Of a DNA stretch of 64,000 bases, positions 24,625 to 34,735 are shown in pieces. A model generated the notes under the pieces. The model did no database searches. It had not been told where the DNA came from and was given only the letters and a program-made list of their open reading frames with translations. Position numbers and translations under genes: made by a program. Each line of letters starts with the position of its first letter. Position 1 is the first letter of the stretch. The stretch is from Fistulifera solaris (taxonomy: Eukaryota; Bacillariophyta; Bacillariophyceae; Naviculales; Stauroneidaceae), in NCBI GenBank assembly GCA_030295235.1, contig AP026154.1, forward strand, positions 522,197-586,196, written 5' to 3'.

Positions 24625-25352
24625 TTTCTCGTTCAAAATGTGCGTTGGTCGAAAACAAAAATCTGCAACGAAACAAAGCCAGCAAAACCAGTCGAGGCGT
24701 TAATTTATGAATGAATTGAAAATGAAAGAGATTCGAGTCAGAAAAAGCGAAAGGCTGTCGTTGAATCGGCATATGGCAAGATTCATTCTTCCGAACAACC
24801 GAATGGTGAAATCATTTCGAACGAATGCCGACGAAATCACGAGCGACAATTCTCTAAACAAATCAGAACTCACGTTTCATGTTCGTTTCTCCGAAACTCA
24901 GACGGCTTAATTGTTTGCTCGCTTGTCGTGTTTGCAAGTTTCTCTTTTCAGGATCGACACACCTTCCCTTTTATGCGGATCTTCGGAGCAAGTTCATTGT
25001 TATTTTGTGCGATGTAAAAAGTGGACACCCCCGAATTCTTTTAATTTCGCCAGACTGGAACACGTCACTGTAGAAATGAGTGTACATGACGACATCGGTC
25101 GGACGATGATAGCTAAAGTGGGAGACAAGTCTGGTCCAGGGAAATGATCTTTTATACAAGTATAGCAGACCAGCAATTCCGCTGAAAAGTAACGAGTGTA
25201 AGTGAACGTCGGTTCAGATTATTGCTGACGAGTTTGTATACTACTCCGTATTTACGTACTCTGGGTGACATCGAATATCGATTGAGTCGTCGGTCTAAGT
25301 AGGTCAAGTGTTCCAGGAACTTGTATTTGCGCGAGCGCCACCGCTTTAAGGG
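24625..25352. other. Intergenic region upstream of the polyol dehydrogenase
   Basis: 728 bp. No gene is supported. It contains one TACTCCGTA site at 25242-25250 and otherwise only short overlapping ORFs. Confidence 0.45.
25242..25250. promoter_or_regulatory. TACTCCGTA element (site 3, reverse orientation)
   Basis: Lies about 100 bp beyond the stop codon of the PAP2 gene and about 620 bp upstream of the polyol dehydrogenase start. Confidence 0.35.
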
Positions 25353-26216
25353 CTATGAATCTTGCTTTTCTACATCCTTCTTGTTATTATTGCGACCAAG
25401 CAGACTCGATACTTTGCGTTCAAACGAACTGACCGTTAGTCCTCCCACTACCAACGGAACCCACAATAGGGAATACGGCAACAATCCATCACGCAACAAG
25501 TGCTCTGAAATCCATCCGATCAAGGAACTGTTAACTATTGTCGTCCAATGCCACCAAAGGGTTCCATTGATACTTCCCAGAACGAGGCCCACCGCAATTT
25601 GTTCCCACGTATGATAGGCTTTGATACAGACACGATAATACAAGCTCATCGCCACATAGATCACCAAAGGACCTGCCGTGATGGGAAATTGCCAGGCGGT
25701 GAACATACCAATGAACCCCAAACTCATGGCGTGGGATGATGGCATGCCATGATCGTTGGGTATGGTAATATCGTTACTGGTGGTTGCATTCTCCACACTG
25801 GCTGTAATAGGACGTTCTTGTCGCAGGAGTCGTTTGAGTATTTTCGACAAAATTCCGTTCGAAACGGAACCAATAAATAAGGAAACCGTCAAAGCATTCC
25901 GATACCAAACGATGGCGCAAAAGACGGAACCGCCGACGAGTAACGAAGTGGTAGATCCGACGAGTCGAATTAGGTTTGTCATAGGATCTTGTTCGTTTGT
26001 AGTAGTACGAGTGTCATCGTCGGAAGGAGACGCCTGCATGCGTTTTAGTGTGACAAGAACCGCCTGTTTCCGATTCGAATGTACGGAGAATGGTCTGTGA
26101 TGCATCGTAGTTGTAACTGTCGTCGGCATCATCGGCATGTGTGACACTCGAAAGGCCTCAATGGTCGGAAAGGCGGCAGAAATAACTAAAAACACGAATG
26201 TAACAAGACTCAACAT
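25353..26216 (-). CDS. Plastid-targeted PAP2-type phosphatase (lipid phosphate phosphatase epsilon-like)
   Basis: Single exon, 287 aa. Seen: a signal peptide with the cleavage context TIEA-FRV, an ASAF-type motif, then a Ser/Thr/Met-rich transit region. The core has the three phosphatase motifs: KRLLRQERP (C1), GMPSSHAMS (C2, catalytic His) and YRVCIKAYHTWEQIAVG (C3), embedded in five or six transmembrane segments. The spacing and the GMPSSH form match plastid LPP-epsilon/dolichyl-pyrophosphatase-like proteins. Known role of relatives: dephosphorylation of phosphatidic acid or polyprenyl phosphates in plastid envelopes. C3 has His-Thr-Trp-Glu where many enzymes have an Asp downstream; LPP-epsilon proteins show a similar substitution. 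Confidence 0.88.
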   Translation of the reverse strand: MLSLVTFVFLVISAAFPTIEAFRVSHMPMMPTTVTTTMHHRPFSVHSNRKQAVLVTLKRMQASPSDDDTRTTTNEQDPMTNLIRLVGSTTSLLVGGSVFCAIVWYRNALTVSLFIGSVSNGILSKILKRLLRQERPITASVENATTSNDITIPNDHGMPSSHAMSLGFIGMFTAWQFPITAGPLVIYVAMSLYYRVCIKAYHTWEQIAVGLVLGSINGTLWWHWTTIVNSSLIGWISEHLLRDGLLPYSLLWVPLVVGGLTVSSFERKVSSLLGRNNNKKDVEKQDS

Positions 26217-27270
26217 ATGAGTGAATGTTAGGACTCAATCAATAGCTGTAGTAAAAGTGATTTAGCAGGGGATGAATCTGTTTTTCACGTTATTGTCGTT
26301 GGCAACTTTTTGAGCGACGAAAAAGTGCGATGTAGCAAGTGATGGTGAATGTGATGACGCGAGAGGGCGAGCAAAAGGTAGAGTTGACCAACGGACACCG
26401 CTGCGAGGTACTTCCTTAAACACTATCCGTGGACACAGCTAGAACAGATCAAGGGTACCGTACCGTACTGGTACCGTACCAAAGCTACAGTTGCCTGCAT
26501 CGCCCATTATGTTGTTTTTGTTCTGTTGAAAAGCCAACAGGCAGAACAAACGAGCTGCTAAACTCCTCGTCTTATACAACATGCCCGTGAGCATCTCTTG
26601 CACAAAAACCCAGATTTGAATATGACACGATGTTATTCCGGAATACATAATCAACAACAATTCGTGCAGGACGGCTTAGGACGTCGTTATCACTAGGCAT
26701 CTGCTTTCCCCACAATGAAGTCAGATGCATTTGCGTGAAAGCCTTGTTTGGATTGGACATGTAAAGGTTTACTTGGGAAAGGATAAAGTATTGTCTAACA
26801 AAGGAACTGCGAAATCCTAGGGGACGAATAAAAGGATCCCTGTTGGAAATACGGCTCAGACATTGTTGATCCTAGCGAGGCATCTAAGGTGAGCCTGGCA
26901 AAGGAAGCAAGCGAAACAATAAACGTAAGGTGTTCTACAATCGTTTTGTCGTAATGGCCTTGTATGCCTCTGCTACCGAAGAAAAGGTTCTACTTCGGAA
27001 CGAGGCCCACGAGTGAGTCTACTCAAAGTAGGCATTGTTGCAATCCATTTCCAATTAAACTCCTGCCACAACTTATGAGGTTAGGGAAAACAATTGAGTC
27101 AACAGACTAGACAATTCGTAACGTGACGAAAGAACAAAGTAAATTACTTGATAGATATTCCTCTATCCTATCCTATACAAGCGTCTTCTCGATGATCCAT
27201 CCGTCCGTTCTACTTGTATTTTTCTCTTATCGGTCTCTGCTTAGTTAACTATCCTATCCTTAGCCATTCC
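26217..27270. other. Intergenic region, no supported gene
   Basis: About 1 kb. It contains a GTACC-rich palindromic stretch at about 26454-26481 (repeats of GGTACCGTACC on both strands) and a CTATCCTATCC run near 27170. Short ORFs at 26439-26760 have no recognisable features. Confidence 0.45.
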
Positions 27271-27490
27271 TTAACCACCCACCAAAATGTTGTTAATGGG
27301 AATGTGAATCAATTTGACAAAGAAGCCAATAAACCCCATAATCAAAAAAGCCAATACTGGTCGCTCGGGCAATTTGCGTAAACTCTTTGCGATCCGGTTT
27401 GGTGCATTTTTGCACCAAATGCAAAGAATCCTTGGCAAATTGACGCAAGGGTTCGACGAGTACTTCTTGAAAGCCTTGTTTGTCGGACAT
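27271..27490 (-). CDS. SEC61G: Protein translocase Sec61 subunit gamma; one frame break
   Basis: Small single-exon gene, about 72 residues when read through. Seen: [37 protein letters not shown], the near-invariant cytosolic helix of Sec61 gamma/SecE. After GF the given frame diverges and stops at 27293. Removing one base from the A6 run (27344-27349 on the plus strand) gives [19 protein letters not shown] and then ILVGG, stop at 27271, the expected tail-anchor helix. This is an essential, normally single-copy subunit of the ER translocon, so the break is almost certainly technical. Start ATG 27490 follows a short leader with an (AGCA)6 repeat. Confidence 0.92.
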
Positions 27491-27540
27491 TTTAATTAGA
27501 GTAATGGGTTGTTTGTGCTGTTTCAACACGAAACGAATGA

Positions 27541-27564
27541 AGCAAGCAAGCAAGCAAGCAAGCA
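27541..27564. repeat. (AGCA)6 microsatellite
   Basis: Six perfect tetranucleotide units in the 5' leader of the Sec61 gamma gene. Confidence 0.85.
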
Positions 27565-28149
27565 ATAGCAATAGGAAGGAAAAGGAATGCGTGAGAAAGT
27601 AACTATAGGATAAGAAGAAAAAAAGAAGCAACAAACACACGCCCCATCACGGGGTCATTAGGCCAAGGACGCTCGACGGGGCCAACGCGGTTCCTGAGGG
27701 CGTTTCATGCGAGCTGTTTCACTTTTGAACGCCTCCTCCTTCTCTCTCAATTCAAACAGTTTTTTCATTTTATAAACGTACCGAGCCAAACAAGAAAAAA
27801 AGAGTACGTTTGATGAATTCTTTCGATGACAAGTAACACAAATATGCCTTCAAATGATGCGTTTGCCAAAGTACTGTACAAGTAACAGCCGCACTTTTCT
27901 GTTTTGCGAGAGGCGTGGAAGTGACCGTCTGTCCGTTATTCCACTCCCATAAGTCGTGAGCGGAGAGCGGAGAGCCGTTTGGGAGTGGAGGAGTGAGGAG
28001 TCGTCAGTCGTCGTGACTGACGACGACAAACACGCACGACGCACGTCTGTCCGTAGGTCGCGAATGATTTTTTGCGTGCATTCTTCGCTTCGACGACGAC
28101 GGCGACTCCCATTCATCGTTTTCTTGTCGCCTACAATTCTTTCACAGAA

Positions 28150-28158
28150 TACGGAGTA
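28150..28158. promoter_or_regulatory. TACGGAGTA element (site 4)
   Basis: 134 bp upstream of the Lys-rich protein start codon, in the divergent promoter. Confidence 0.4.
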
Positions 28159-28240
28159 ATTCACAATCCGTTACTTATTCTATCGATCTTGCTTTCCTAT
28201 TCTTCCTTGTCCTTTCTTTTCTACCTTCTTCTAATTATTC

Positions 28241-28280
28241 ATTTCATTTCATTTCATTTCATTTCATTTCATTTCATTTC
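28241..28280 (+). repeat. (ATTTC)8 microsatellite in a 5' leader
   Basis: Eight perfect pentamers ending 11 bp before the ATG at 28292. An out-of-frame ATG at 28281 directly follows the array and overlaps the main frame. Confidence 0.85.
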
Positions 28281-28291
28281 ATGCTCAAAAG

Positions 28292-28954
28292 ATGGAACGA
28301 TCCAAATTACAAGCACTGCACGATAGTTTATCGAAATTGCGGAATGTTCCTTTAGGACAACACGGAGCTTCCTATTCCTGGCATAAAACCGTTCGGCCTT
28401 CCGACAATTATGGTTTACCCAATAATGCGCTCTATGCACATTTTGTACCGGAAGGTATTTCTACTGCGGCTACTACTGCAAATAATCATGGAGATGGACG
28501 ATTCATTCAACGGGATTTTTCGCATCTTGTAAAAAAGGATGATTCCGATGACAACAACAGCAAAAAAGAACGTCGCAAACAGGCCAAGAAAGAAGCGGCA
28601 AAAGCCGCCAAATTAGAAGCGAAGCGATTGGCAAAATTAGAAGAAAAGAAGCGACTGAAGAAACTAAACAAACAGCAGAGTATGGAATCCAATACGAGTC
28701 AACCAGACAACAAGGATACTCCCACTGTACATGAAATAAAAGAGAAAAAACAAAAGAAGGAAAAGAAGAAAAAAAAGAAGGAGCAGTTATTTCCAGAAGA
28801 AAATACGGTTGTTGAGGAATCATCATCCACTGTGGATCAGAAGCAAAAGAGGAAACGGAAAAGAGAGGAAGCGGTCGAAACATCGACCAACGAATCATTC
28901 ACAACAAAACCCAATAAGAAATCGAAAAAAGACAAAAAGAAATCGGCCAAATAA
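28292..28954 (+). CDS. Lys-rich, probably nucleolar protein of unknown function, 220 aa
   Basis: Single exon. The first 75 residues are ordered-looking (LHDSLSKLRNVPLGQHGASYSWHKTVRP...YGLPNNALYAHFVPEG). The rest is a highly basic, Glu/Lys-rich helix (KKERRKQAKKEAAKAAKLEA) with several KKxK clusters and an end of KKSKKDKKKSAK. Multiple bipartite nuclear or nucleolar localisation signals are therefore visible. No named domain is recognised; a ribosome-biogenesis or RNA-binding role is only a guess from composition. The out-of-frame ATG 11 bp upstream could dampen translation. Confidence 0.7.
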   Translation: MERSKLQALHDSLSKLRNVPLGQHGASYSWHKTVRPSDNYGLPNNALYAHFVPEGISTAATTANNHGDGRFIQRDFSHLVKKDDSDDNNSKKERRKQAKKEAAKAAKLEAKRLAKLEEKKRLKKLNKQQSMESNTSQPDNKDTPTVHEIKEKKQKKEKKKKKKEQLFPEENTVVEESSSTVDQKQKRKRKREEAVETSTNESFTTKPNKKSKKDKKKSAK

Positions 28955-29058
28955 TTTGATTTCTGCGAAAAGATTTCAGACGGTAGCTAAATTTTCGTCT
29001 TGATATTTCACTTAAGGGCATCTTTCGAATCGCTGCAATTTTCGATAAAATTGTTCGG

Positions 29059-29067
29059 TACGGAGTA
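29059..29067. promoter_or_regulatory. TACGGAGTA element (site 5)
   Basis: Sits in the 210-bp convergent gap between the Lys-rich protein and the PRPP synthetase-like gene, so it is not an obvious promoter position. Confidence 0.3.
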
Positions 29068-29164
29068 TTGCTAATTGCCTTTTAGTTCTTGTTTTAATAG
29101 GCACGTGGTTTTTGACGCGGTCGAAGTCGAAAACGTCGCATACTATACTATTCGTGGATTCAAC

Positions 29165-30292
29165 TCACCAATCATCACTGTTGGTGGTGTAATAATCCAA
29201 ATCGTGCAAGATCAATTCCGTCAAATCCAGTACTTCAAAGACACCATCTTCGACGGGTAAAGTACTCGTCACGGTCGGGATCGAATTGGTCACCCAGAAT
29301 TTGTCAAAACAATGTCGATCTCCACCCACATTAAATCGTTGAAAACTTTGATTCGGAAAAACGGCATGTGTCACAAAGGCCGAAACACTCGCCGCACCGG
29401 CTTGCTTCAATACGAGCGCCGACTCGTACAAGGTCCCACCCGTTTGCACTAAATCATCGACAATACAAATGTGTTTCCCGGCGACGTTTCCATCTTGAAT
29501 GACAACCGTACGTTGATCGTTCGGACCCCGCGTTTTGCCACAGACAATGAGTTCAAATTCGTCTTGAAAAAATGCCCCAAAACGTTTGGCGGCACCATCA
29601 TCCGGAAAGGCAATCCCATCAATATTGGTGGATTTCAATTGTCGTTTTAATAAGGGAATCGCCGAATGCAACGATGCCACGGCATTGCCGTGCAAATAAA
29701 ACCGGTTCTGAAGTGTATGCAAATCGTACACCATCAACCGCGTGGGACGACCACAACTGGGCAAGGAACTGAACATGTGCGCATATGTAGCCGCCGTGGC
29801 GACTTGTCCTTCCCGTGTGACACGTTCCATCGTCCCGACGGGAGAATAGGGCAATACGACCGTGAGAGAAGCCACGAAGGATTGCAACAAACAAATTAGG
29901 ACTTGAAATTGCGACAAGGTGACATCGTTGTTGTGAAAACTGGCCAAGAACAAGACGTGTTGACCACTGAGTTCGTTGTGCGGATAAAAGCCAGTCATTT
30001 CAATGTTATCGGTACCATCGGGAAATTTGTTCCAATGCGTCTTGTGAAAGACAAAGCGTTCCGAATCGAATTGTTGAATTTGTAGAGCCAGTGGTTCTGC
30101 CGCTTGTGCTGCGAGAATGTGATAGCGTGGAAAGGAAGAAGAAGAAGATGCCGTGTTGGGTGAACTATGAAAGAGACGGAACGAGCGTCGGTGACGTTGT
30201 GAAGACGATGATGATGATTCAGCCCAACTATGTACGGTGGATGTGTAACACAGGAGGGCTGTCAAGCAGATGATGGGGAGTTTTCCTATCAT
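29165..30292 (-). CDS. Plastid-targeted ribose-phosphate pyrophosphokinase-like protein
   Basis: 375 aa from ATG 30292. The frame is open far upstream, but this start gives a clean signal peptide (MIGKLPIICLTALLCYTSTVHS) followed by WAESS, with Trp at the ASAF +1 position. Seen: NKFPDGTDNIEM (flexible loop/ATP region), LPYSPVGTMERVTREGQ, VYDLHTLQNRFY (PRPP synthetase signature Asp-His), FPDDGAAKRF, CGKTRGPND and the PRPP-binding loop ICIVDDLVQTGGTL. Spacing is that of plant class II PRS3/PRS4 proteins. Reaction: ribose 5-phosphate + ATP to PRPP + AMP, feeding nucleotide, His and Trp synthesis. Inferred to work in the plastid. Confidence 0.88.
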   Translation of the reverse strand: MIGKLPIICLTALLCYTSTVHSWAESSSSSSQRHRRSFRLFHSSPNTASSSSSFPRYHILAAQAAEPLALQIQQFDSERFVFHKTHWNKFPDGTDNIEMTGFYPHNELSGQHVLFLASFHNNDVTLSQFQVLICLLQSFVASLTVVLPYSPVGTMERVTREGQVATAATYAHMFSSLPSCGRPTRLMVYDLHTLQNRFYLHGNAVASLHSAIPLLKRQLKSTNIDGIAFPDDGAAKRFGAFFQDEFELIVCGKTRGPNDQRTVVIQDGNVAGKHICIVDDLVQTGGTLYESALVLKQAGAASVSAFVTHAVFPNQSFQRFNVGGDRHCFDKFWVTNSIPTVTSTLPVEDGVFEVLDLTELILHDLDYYTTNSDDW

Positions 30293-31175
30293 TCTAAGTT
30301 TATCTCGGAAGGTTTTGGTTGTATCTTTGAGAAAAGATTCGAATGGTCGAACGCATTTTACTGGTAGTTTCATCGGCATCCTTCCTTTATTATTCCTTCT
30401 TGTTCTCTCACTGTTCGTTTTCGTTCGTCGGCGCGCCAAAAAGTATGCGGCTCTCGTCTCTGAGAGTTTGTACGGCGTACGGCAATGTGTATCGGAAAGA
30501 CACGGATAACGAGGCACGTGCGTACGTAGTTCGGAGTGCACAGCGTCAAGTTCTGAATCCTGAATCCAGTAGGGTACTGCCAGATCGGAATATATGTGAA
30601 AAAGTGAAACGAAAAATGGAGAATTCAGTCGAATGTCAAGATTACATTCTGACGTTAGGAAAATAGGAATAAATATCATGAGCATGAACAAACGTTTTTT
30701 ACCGTGGACCGCGCTTGTACTTTGTATGGAGCAATCGTTCAATCGTTCACAAATTACTTACATAGCCAAAAGCCAAAAGCAGCAAGTGTCTCACTGAACT
30801 TGACGAATCGATACAAAAAGTACTATCCCACCCTATCACTTATCACTTCTTAAGGACGAAGCACGTGTCTAATGTCTAAGTTTGATATGGAAACGACTCC
30901 ACGTCACGTTATCCGACTGATCGGCATTATTTCTTGTTCCTTTCATAAAAATGGCAGGTGCAGATCCTTATTTGTTTCTTTTATCATTATTATTTATTCA
31001 TTCATTCGTTCGCTCTCCTTCATGTTCAATTTTCTAGCCTTTGTTACGAAAGCTGATCAACCTTGTTCTAAATCATAAACATAAACAAGCGAAGCATCAT
31101 CCTATCCTAACCTATCCTAACCTATCCGATGCTCCATTTGTCTATGATTAACTTCGACAACAACACAACGCAATC
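30293..31175. promoter_or_regulatory. Divergent promoter region, PRPP synthetase-like / FTR1
   Basis: 883 bp. It contains a CCTATCCTAA-type run (about 31102-31130, three repeats) just before the FTR1 start. The long frame on the minus strand is simply an open extension of the PRPP synthetase-like gene and has no features of its own. Confidence 0.45.
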
Positions 31176-32222
31176 ATGTCATCTCTGTTCGATTTTGCTG
31201 TCACGACCATTTTTGCCCGTGAATTCTTAGAAGGATCGATTATTATTGGAGAATATCGAACCATTGTCTTGAGAGGAGGCACCGAACAAACTCTGGCACC
31301 CGGATTGTTACCCGAAGATGCTCTCGCAGCCATTACTCTGGCCGCTCTCGTCGCGACGGGTTTGGCTTTGCTGGTGATTGCCGCCATTGCCATTCCATTG
31401 GCCGTCTTATCGAATGAGTTTGATAGCACCACTTCCAATATTATTGAAGGTGTCTCGAAAATAGTTGCCGGTATTTCGCTATTGCAATTGTCTTTGAAAT
31501 TACCCAAATTCTTGGGTTTGTACGGAAGTACCAAGAAACGCGTTAATCACAGCAATTCTTCCGATGGACGATTAACCTTGCGTTCGATTCATTTCAATGT
31601 CGCTTGGAATATATGGAGAGAAGTCGCAGAATGTGGTGTCTTTTTAATTCCCTTCTTTCTCGCGGGAGAACAATTGAAAGCCATTCCATTGTCGGCTCTA
31701 ATTGGTTCCTTTATTGGATTGTTAGTCGGTGTCGGAATTTATGTCGCCAATCAACAATTGCCCAACAAAACGGCACTGGCTCTTTTTGGTGTCTTGCTAT
31801 TGGTCTTTTTGGCGGCAGGCTTGTTTACGGGAGGATGTCACAAGATTGAACTGGAGGTGAGCTCGACCCCACAAGTGTGGGAATTGTCAAATGACTTCTG
31901 GTCCGTCGATCGATTGCCCATGACCATTTTGAAACCTTTTGGATACAATGATTCAAGGACGATTTTGGAAATAGCGTGTTACTGGTCGTGTCTTTTCTTG
32001 GCAGGGGTATTGCATGTTTGCAAATACCGACGCGCAGCTTTGGTATCCGCTTTGTCCAATACAGACCACAAGGAATCGACGAACGACGTAGTTCTACCGG
32101 CGGAAGATCAAGAGACAGTGGAGCCGACACTGACCGATTCAATTTATCGCAAGAGTACGGGAGGAGATGAAGAAGAAGGGACATTGGAGTTAGGAAGGAA
32201 TGGCGACAATGAATGTATGTAA
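31176..32222 (+). CDS. FTR1: FTR1-family iron permease
   Basis: Single exon, 348 aa with about seven transmembrane segments. Seen: AREFLEGSIIIGEY in the first membrane segment, the REGLE-type iron-binding motif (here REFLE), and WREVAECGVFLIPFF in the fourth, where most relatives have a second REGxE (here REVAE). A GGCHKIE motif follows helix 6. The C-terminal 80 residues are polar and probably cytosolic. Known role: high-affinity iron uptake with a partner multicopper oxidase, relevant to iron-limited diatoms. No ferroxidase gene is present in this window. The gene converges on the cap methyltransferase, with 47 bp between stops. Confidence 0.9.
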   Translation: MSSLFDFAVTTIFAREFLEGSIIIGEYRTIVLRGGTEQTLAPGLLPEDALAAITLAALVATGLALLVIAAIAIPLAVLSNEFDSTTSNIIEGVSKIVAGISLLQLSLKLPKFLGLYGSTKKRVNHSNSSDGRLTLRSIHFNVAWNIWREVAECGVFLIPFFLAGEQLKAIPLSALIGSFIGLLVGVGIYVANQQLPNKTALALFGVLLLVFLAAGLFTGGCHKIELEVSSTPQVWELSNDFWSVDRLPMTILKPFGYNDSRTILEIACYWSCLFLAGVLHVCKYRRAALVSALSNTDHKESTNDVVLPAEDQETVEPTLTDSIYRKSTGGDEEEGTLELGRNGDNECM

Positions 32223-32269
32223 TAAAAAAATGTCAAGTCTAGAGTATGTTAACATTATCTAAAAGAATC

Positions 32270-34440
32270 CTACGACGACTTCGCCAACTTACGCAACTCG
32301 GCATTAGTCAATCGTGTCTTTTCGTCACTGTCTAAATGGTTCCAGTCGCCATCAAACCCCTTCTTAGCTTTCATCAAGGCCATTGGGAACAGTTTCGCTT
32401 TGAGTTGAGTATCTATGTCGTCCAGATAGTCATTAACAGCATCTTGTTCTTCACGAGGATGGACGCCATCCTGTTTTTCGTCGTTGTCGTCATCATCTTC
32501 GTCGATCGCATTGTCAACATAATCTTTTACCTTGACAAATTGCATGGCACAGTATAAACGACTAATCTCCCATTCGGTCGCCGAAATACTTCCATGTCGG
32601 TTCAAAACATTCATTGTGTATAAACTGCTTTGACAAGAACTCTTTTCATGGTTCTGCTGATAAAACTCGTGGAAGTTGTGCACTGATTCCAATTCAAGTC
32701 CAACCGATTCGGCCAAAGCCTCCAAGGCTGGCAGTGGAGACAACCATTCGGGTAAATTCACGGCATCCGCTTTTGCATCATTGCCGTTACCATCCAACAG
32801 GGTAAAACTATACTCTAATCCGAACCAATTCTTGATGATGTTCGCGTTGTTGCATTCTTCACTTTCGTGATCGGTTGCAAACAATCGCCGCAAAATAGGA
32901 GCCGCAAATTGAATCTGACACAATCCACCCCCCAGCCGGATCGCCACCGGATCATCCTCGTCTCTTATTGCATGAAAATCACAACCTGTTTGCATCAAAT
33001 GTTCGACAACTACCCGCGCATCCATGGTGGTAATCAACAATTTCCCACCCTTGGTCAACAGTTGACTCACGGTCCGAAAAAATCGTTTCGCTCGTTTCTC
33101 CGAAGACATCATGTAATGAATCGCAAATTGGATGGACACGACATCAAACGAATCGTCCAAGCCAATCCCCCCTCCCTTTTGCCACGTAAAGACTGGCTCC
33201 GACGATGAGGACGCTTCCTGGTGCAAAGACCACGTCAATAACGATTCCAATTGTGGACCTTTCCGGGTCTGTTTGTAACGCCCCGGCACATTGGCTCCCA
33301 AATCTGCACACGAAAACGTACAGCGCGGCAATTGTTGACGTAAATTCCGGGCGCGCTTCGCGGCATCTTGTAGAGATCCCCGTGCTACATCCATACCGAC
33401 ATAATTTTGAATCTTCCCCAAAGTCCATTTGGTCAAATCTCCACCTTTGCCACAGGCCAAATCCAAAATTCGAGCCGCCTTGTTGCCAAAAGTCGCATAA
33501 AAGTGTTGAATTTGCATCGCTTTGACCCATCCATTGTAATTGCGCATATGATAAATTTGCGATTGCCATCGAAATTCGAGTGTGCGATCAAGATTGAATA
33601 GAATTCATCGGCCGCGGCGGCACTGGCGTCCTGATGAAATGCATCACGGGTTCGTTGGTTGGCAGTAGTTTCGGTGATGGTATCAAGAGGTGGTTGGCGT
33701 GATGGTTGGATAGTGGGTCGTTTGTAGGAATTTATAGTACCGTTGGTCTCCTGTTTGTGCTCCTCCAAGGGTCGTTTGCGTGAATTTGCCACTGTTGTCG
33801 CCGTAGTTGTTGGGAATGCCTCATGCTCGGGTGAGTCGTTTTCGGTCGGAGGCTGCCATAAGTTCGAAGTAGTAGTATTATAAGCATCATACTCCATGTC
33901 AGGCGTCGGTGGATGCCATAATTCTGTTGTTGTTGTGGTTGTTGTTGTTGCTTCTTCTTTCACGGTCTTTGTTTCGAGTTGCGACCACGATGTTAAAACA
34001 TGCAAGGAAACAACAGAATCATTATTTGATGAAGCATCATCCGTCAAGCGCAACAATCCCCATCGTTGATATTTATCGGGTAACAATAAAGCCAATGGGT
34101 ATTTCGATTGTGTCAGAAATTGTCGAAATTGATGCGCATTTGTTTCGTGTTGTGGTGTGGCAAAGGGCGGTGCGGCGACTGCCAGTGTACAAGGCACAGG
34201 GAACTCCCATTCTTCCTCCTCCTTCAATTGAATGTATGCCGCCACCACAAGAGTACGACTCAGTGGTGGTTCTGGGGCATCCGAATACGAATACACGGAA
34301 GCAATTTTGACTAAATCGGGTGAATGCGAATGCTTGAAGAACTCTTTCATTTCTTCAAGAGACGATAACAAAGGCAATTCTTGTTTCACACGACATAAAT
34401 CGTGTTTTGCTTTTGCCGGAGTCGTGGGATAGAGCGGCAT
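32270..34440 (-). CDS. RNMT: mRNA cap guanine-N7 methyltransferase; one frame break
   Basis: About 720 residues. The N-terminal 300 residues are a poorly conserved, partly Thr/Pro-rich extension. The catalytic part has HMRNYNGWVKAMQI, the SAM-binding motif ILDLACGKGGDLTKW, GMDVARGSLQDA, DVVSIQFAIHYM, FFRTVSQLLTKGGKLLIT and YSFTLLDG, in the order found in RNMT/Abd1. Reaction: transfers methyl from SAM to the N7 of the cap guanosine in the nucleus. The frame slips once at about 33589: one added base there gives DEFYSILDRTLEFRWQSQIY, joining both halves. Its 3' coding part has a decayed copy 4.7 kb away (see 37022-37335). Confidence 0.9.
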
Positions 34441-34735
34441 CTTGACTGTGTATTGTGATTTATTTAAAAAGGAAAGAGTAAATAGGAAAGAAGGATACGT
34501 TGATGAAAATGCGACGATTTTTCATCCTAGAGAGAGTCGTCTCTTGTGGAAATGAAATGCCGACGAAGAAGAACGATCAGTCACTATTGAGCCATGGGTC
34601 ACGAATGAAACAAAAGACAAGGGCGGAAGTCACTGTAACCCGGGAGTCACAGGTACAATCAAGAAACACAACCATCAGATCATTTTTATCGTAATATTGC
34701 TTTATTTACTTCACCTTTTCTTTTATTTCCATTAT

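Larger units (their letters stand above)
27491..28291. promoter_or_regulatory. Divergent promoter region, Sec61 gamma / Lys-rich protein
   Basis: 801 bp between two start codons. It holds an (AGCA)6 microsatellite at 27541-27564, a TACGGAGTA site at 28150-28158, and (ATTTC)8 at 28241-28280 immediately before the plus-strand start. Confidence 0.5.
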
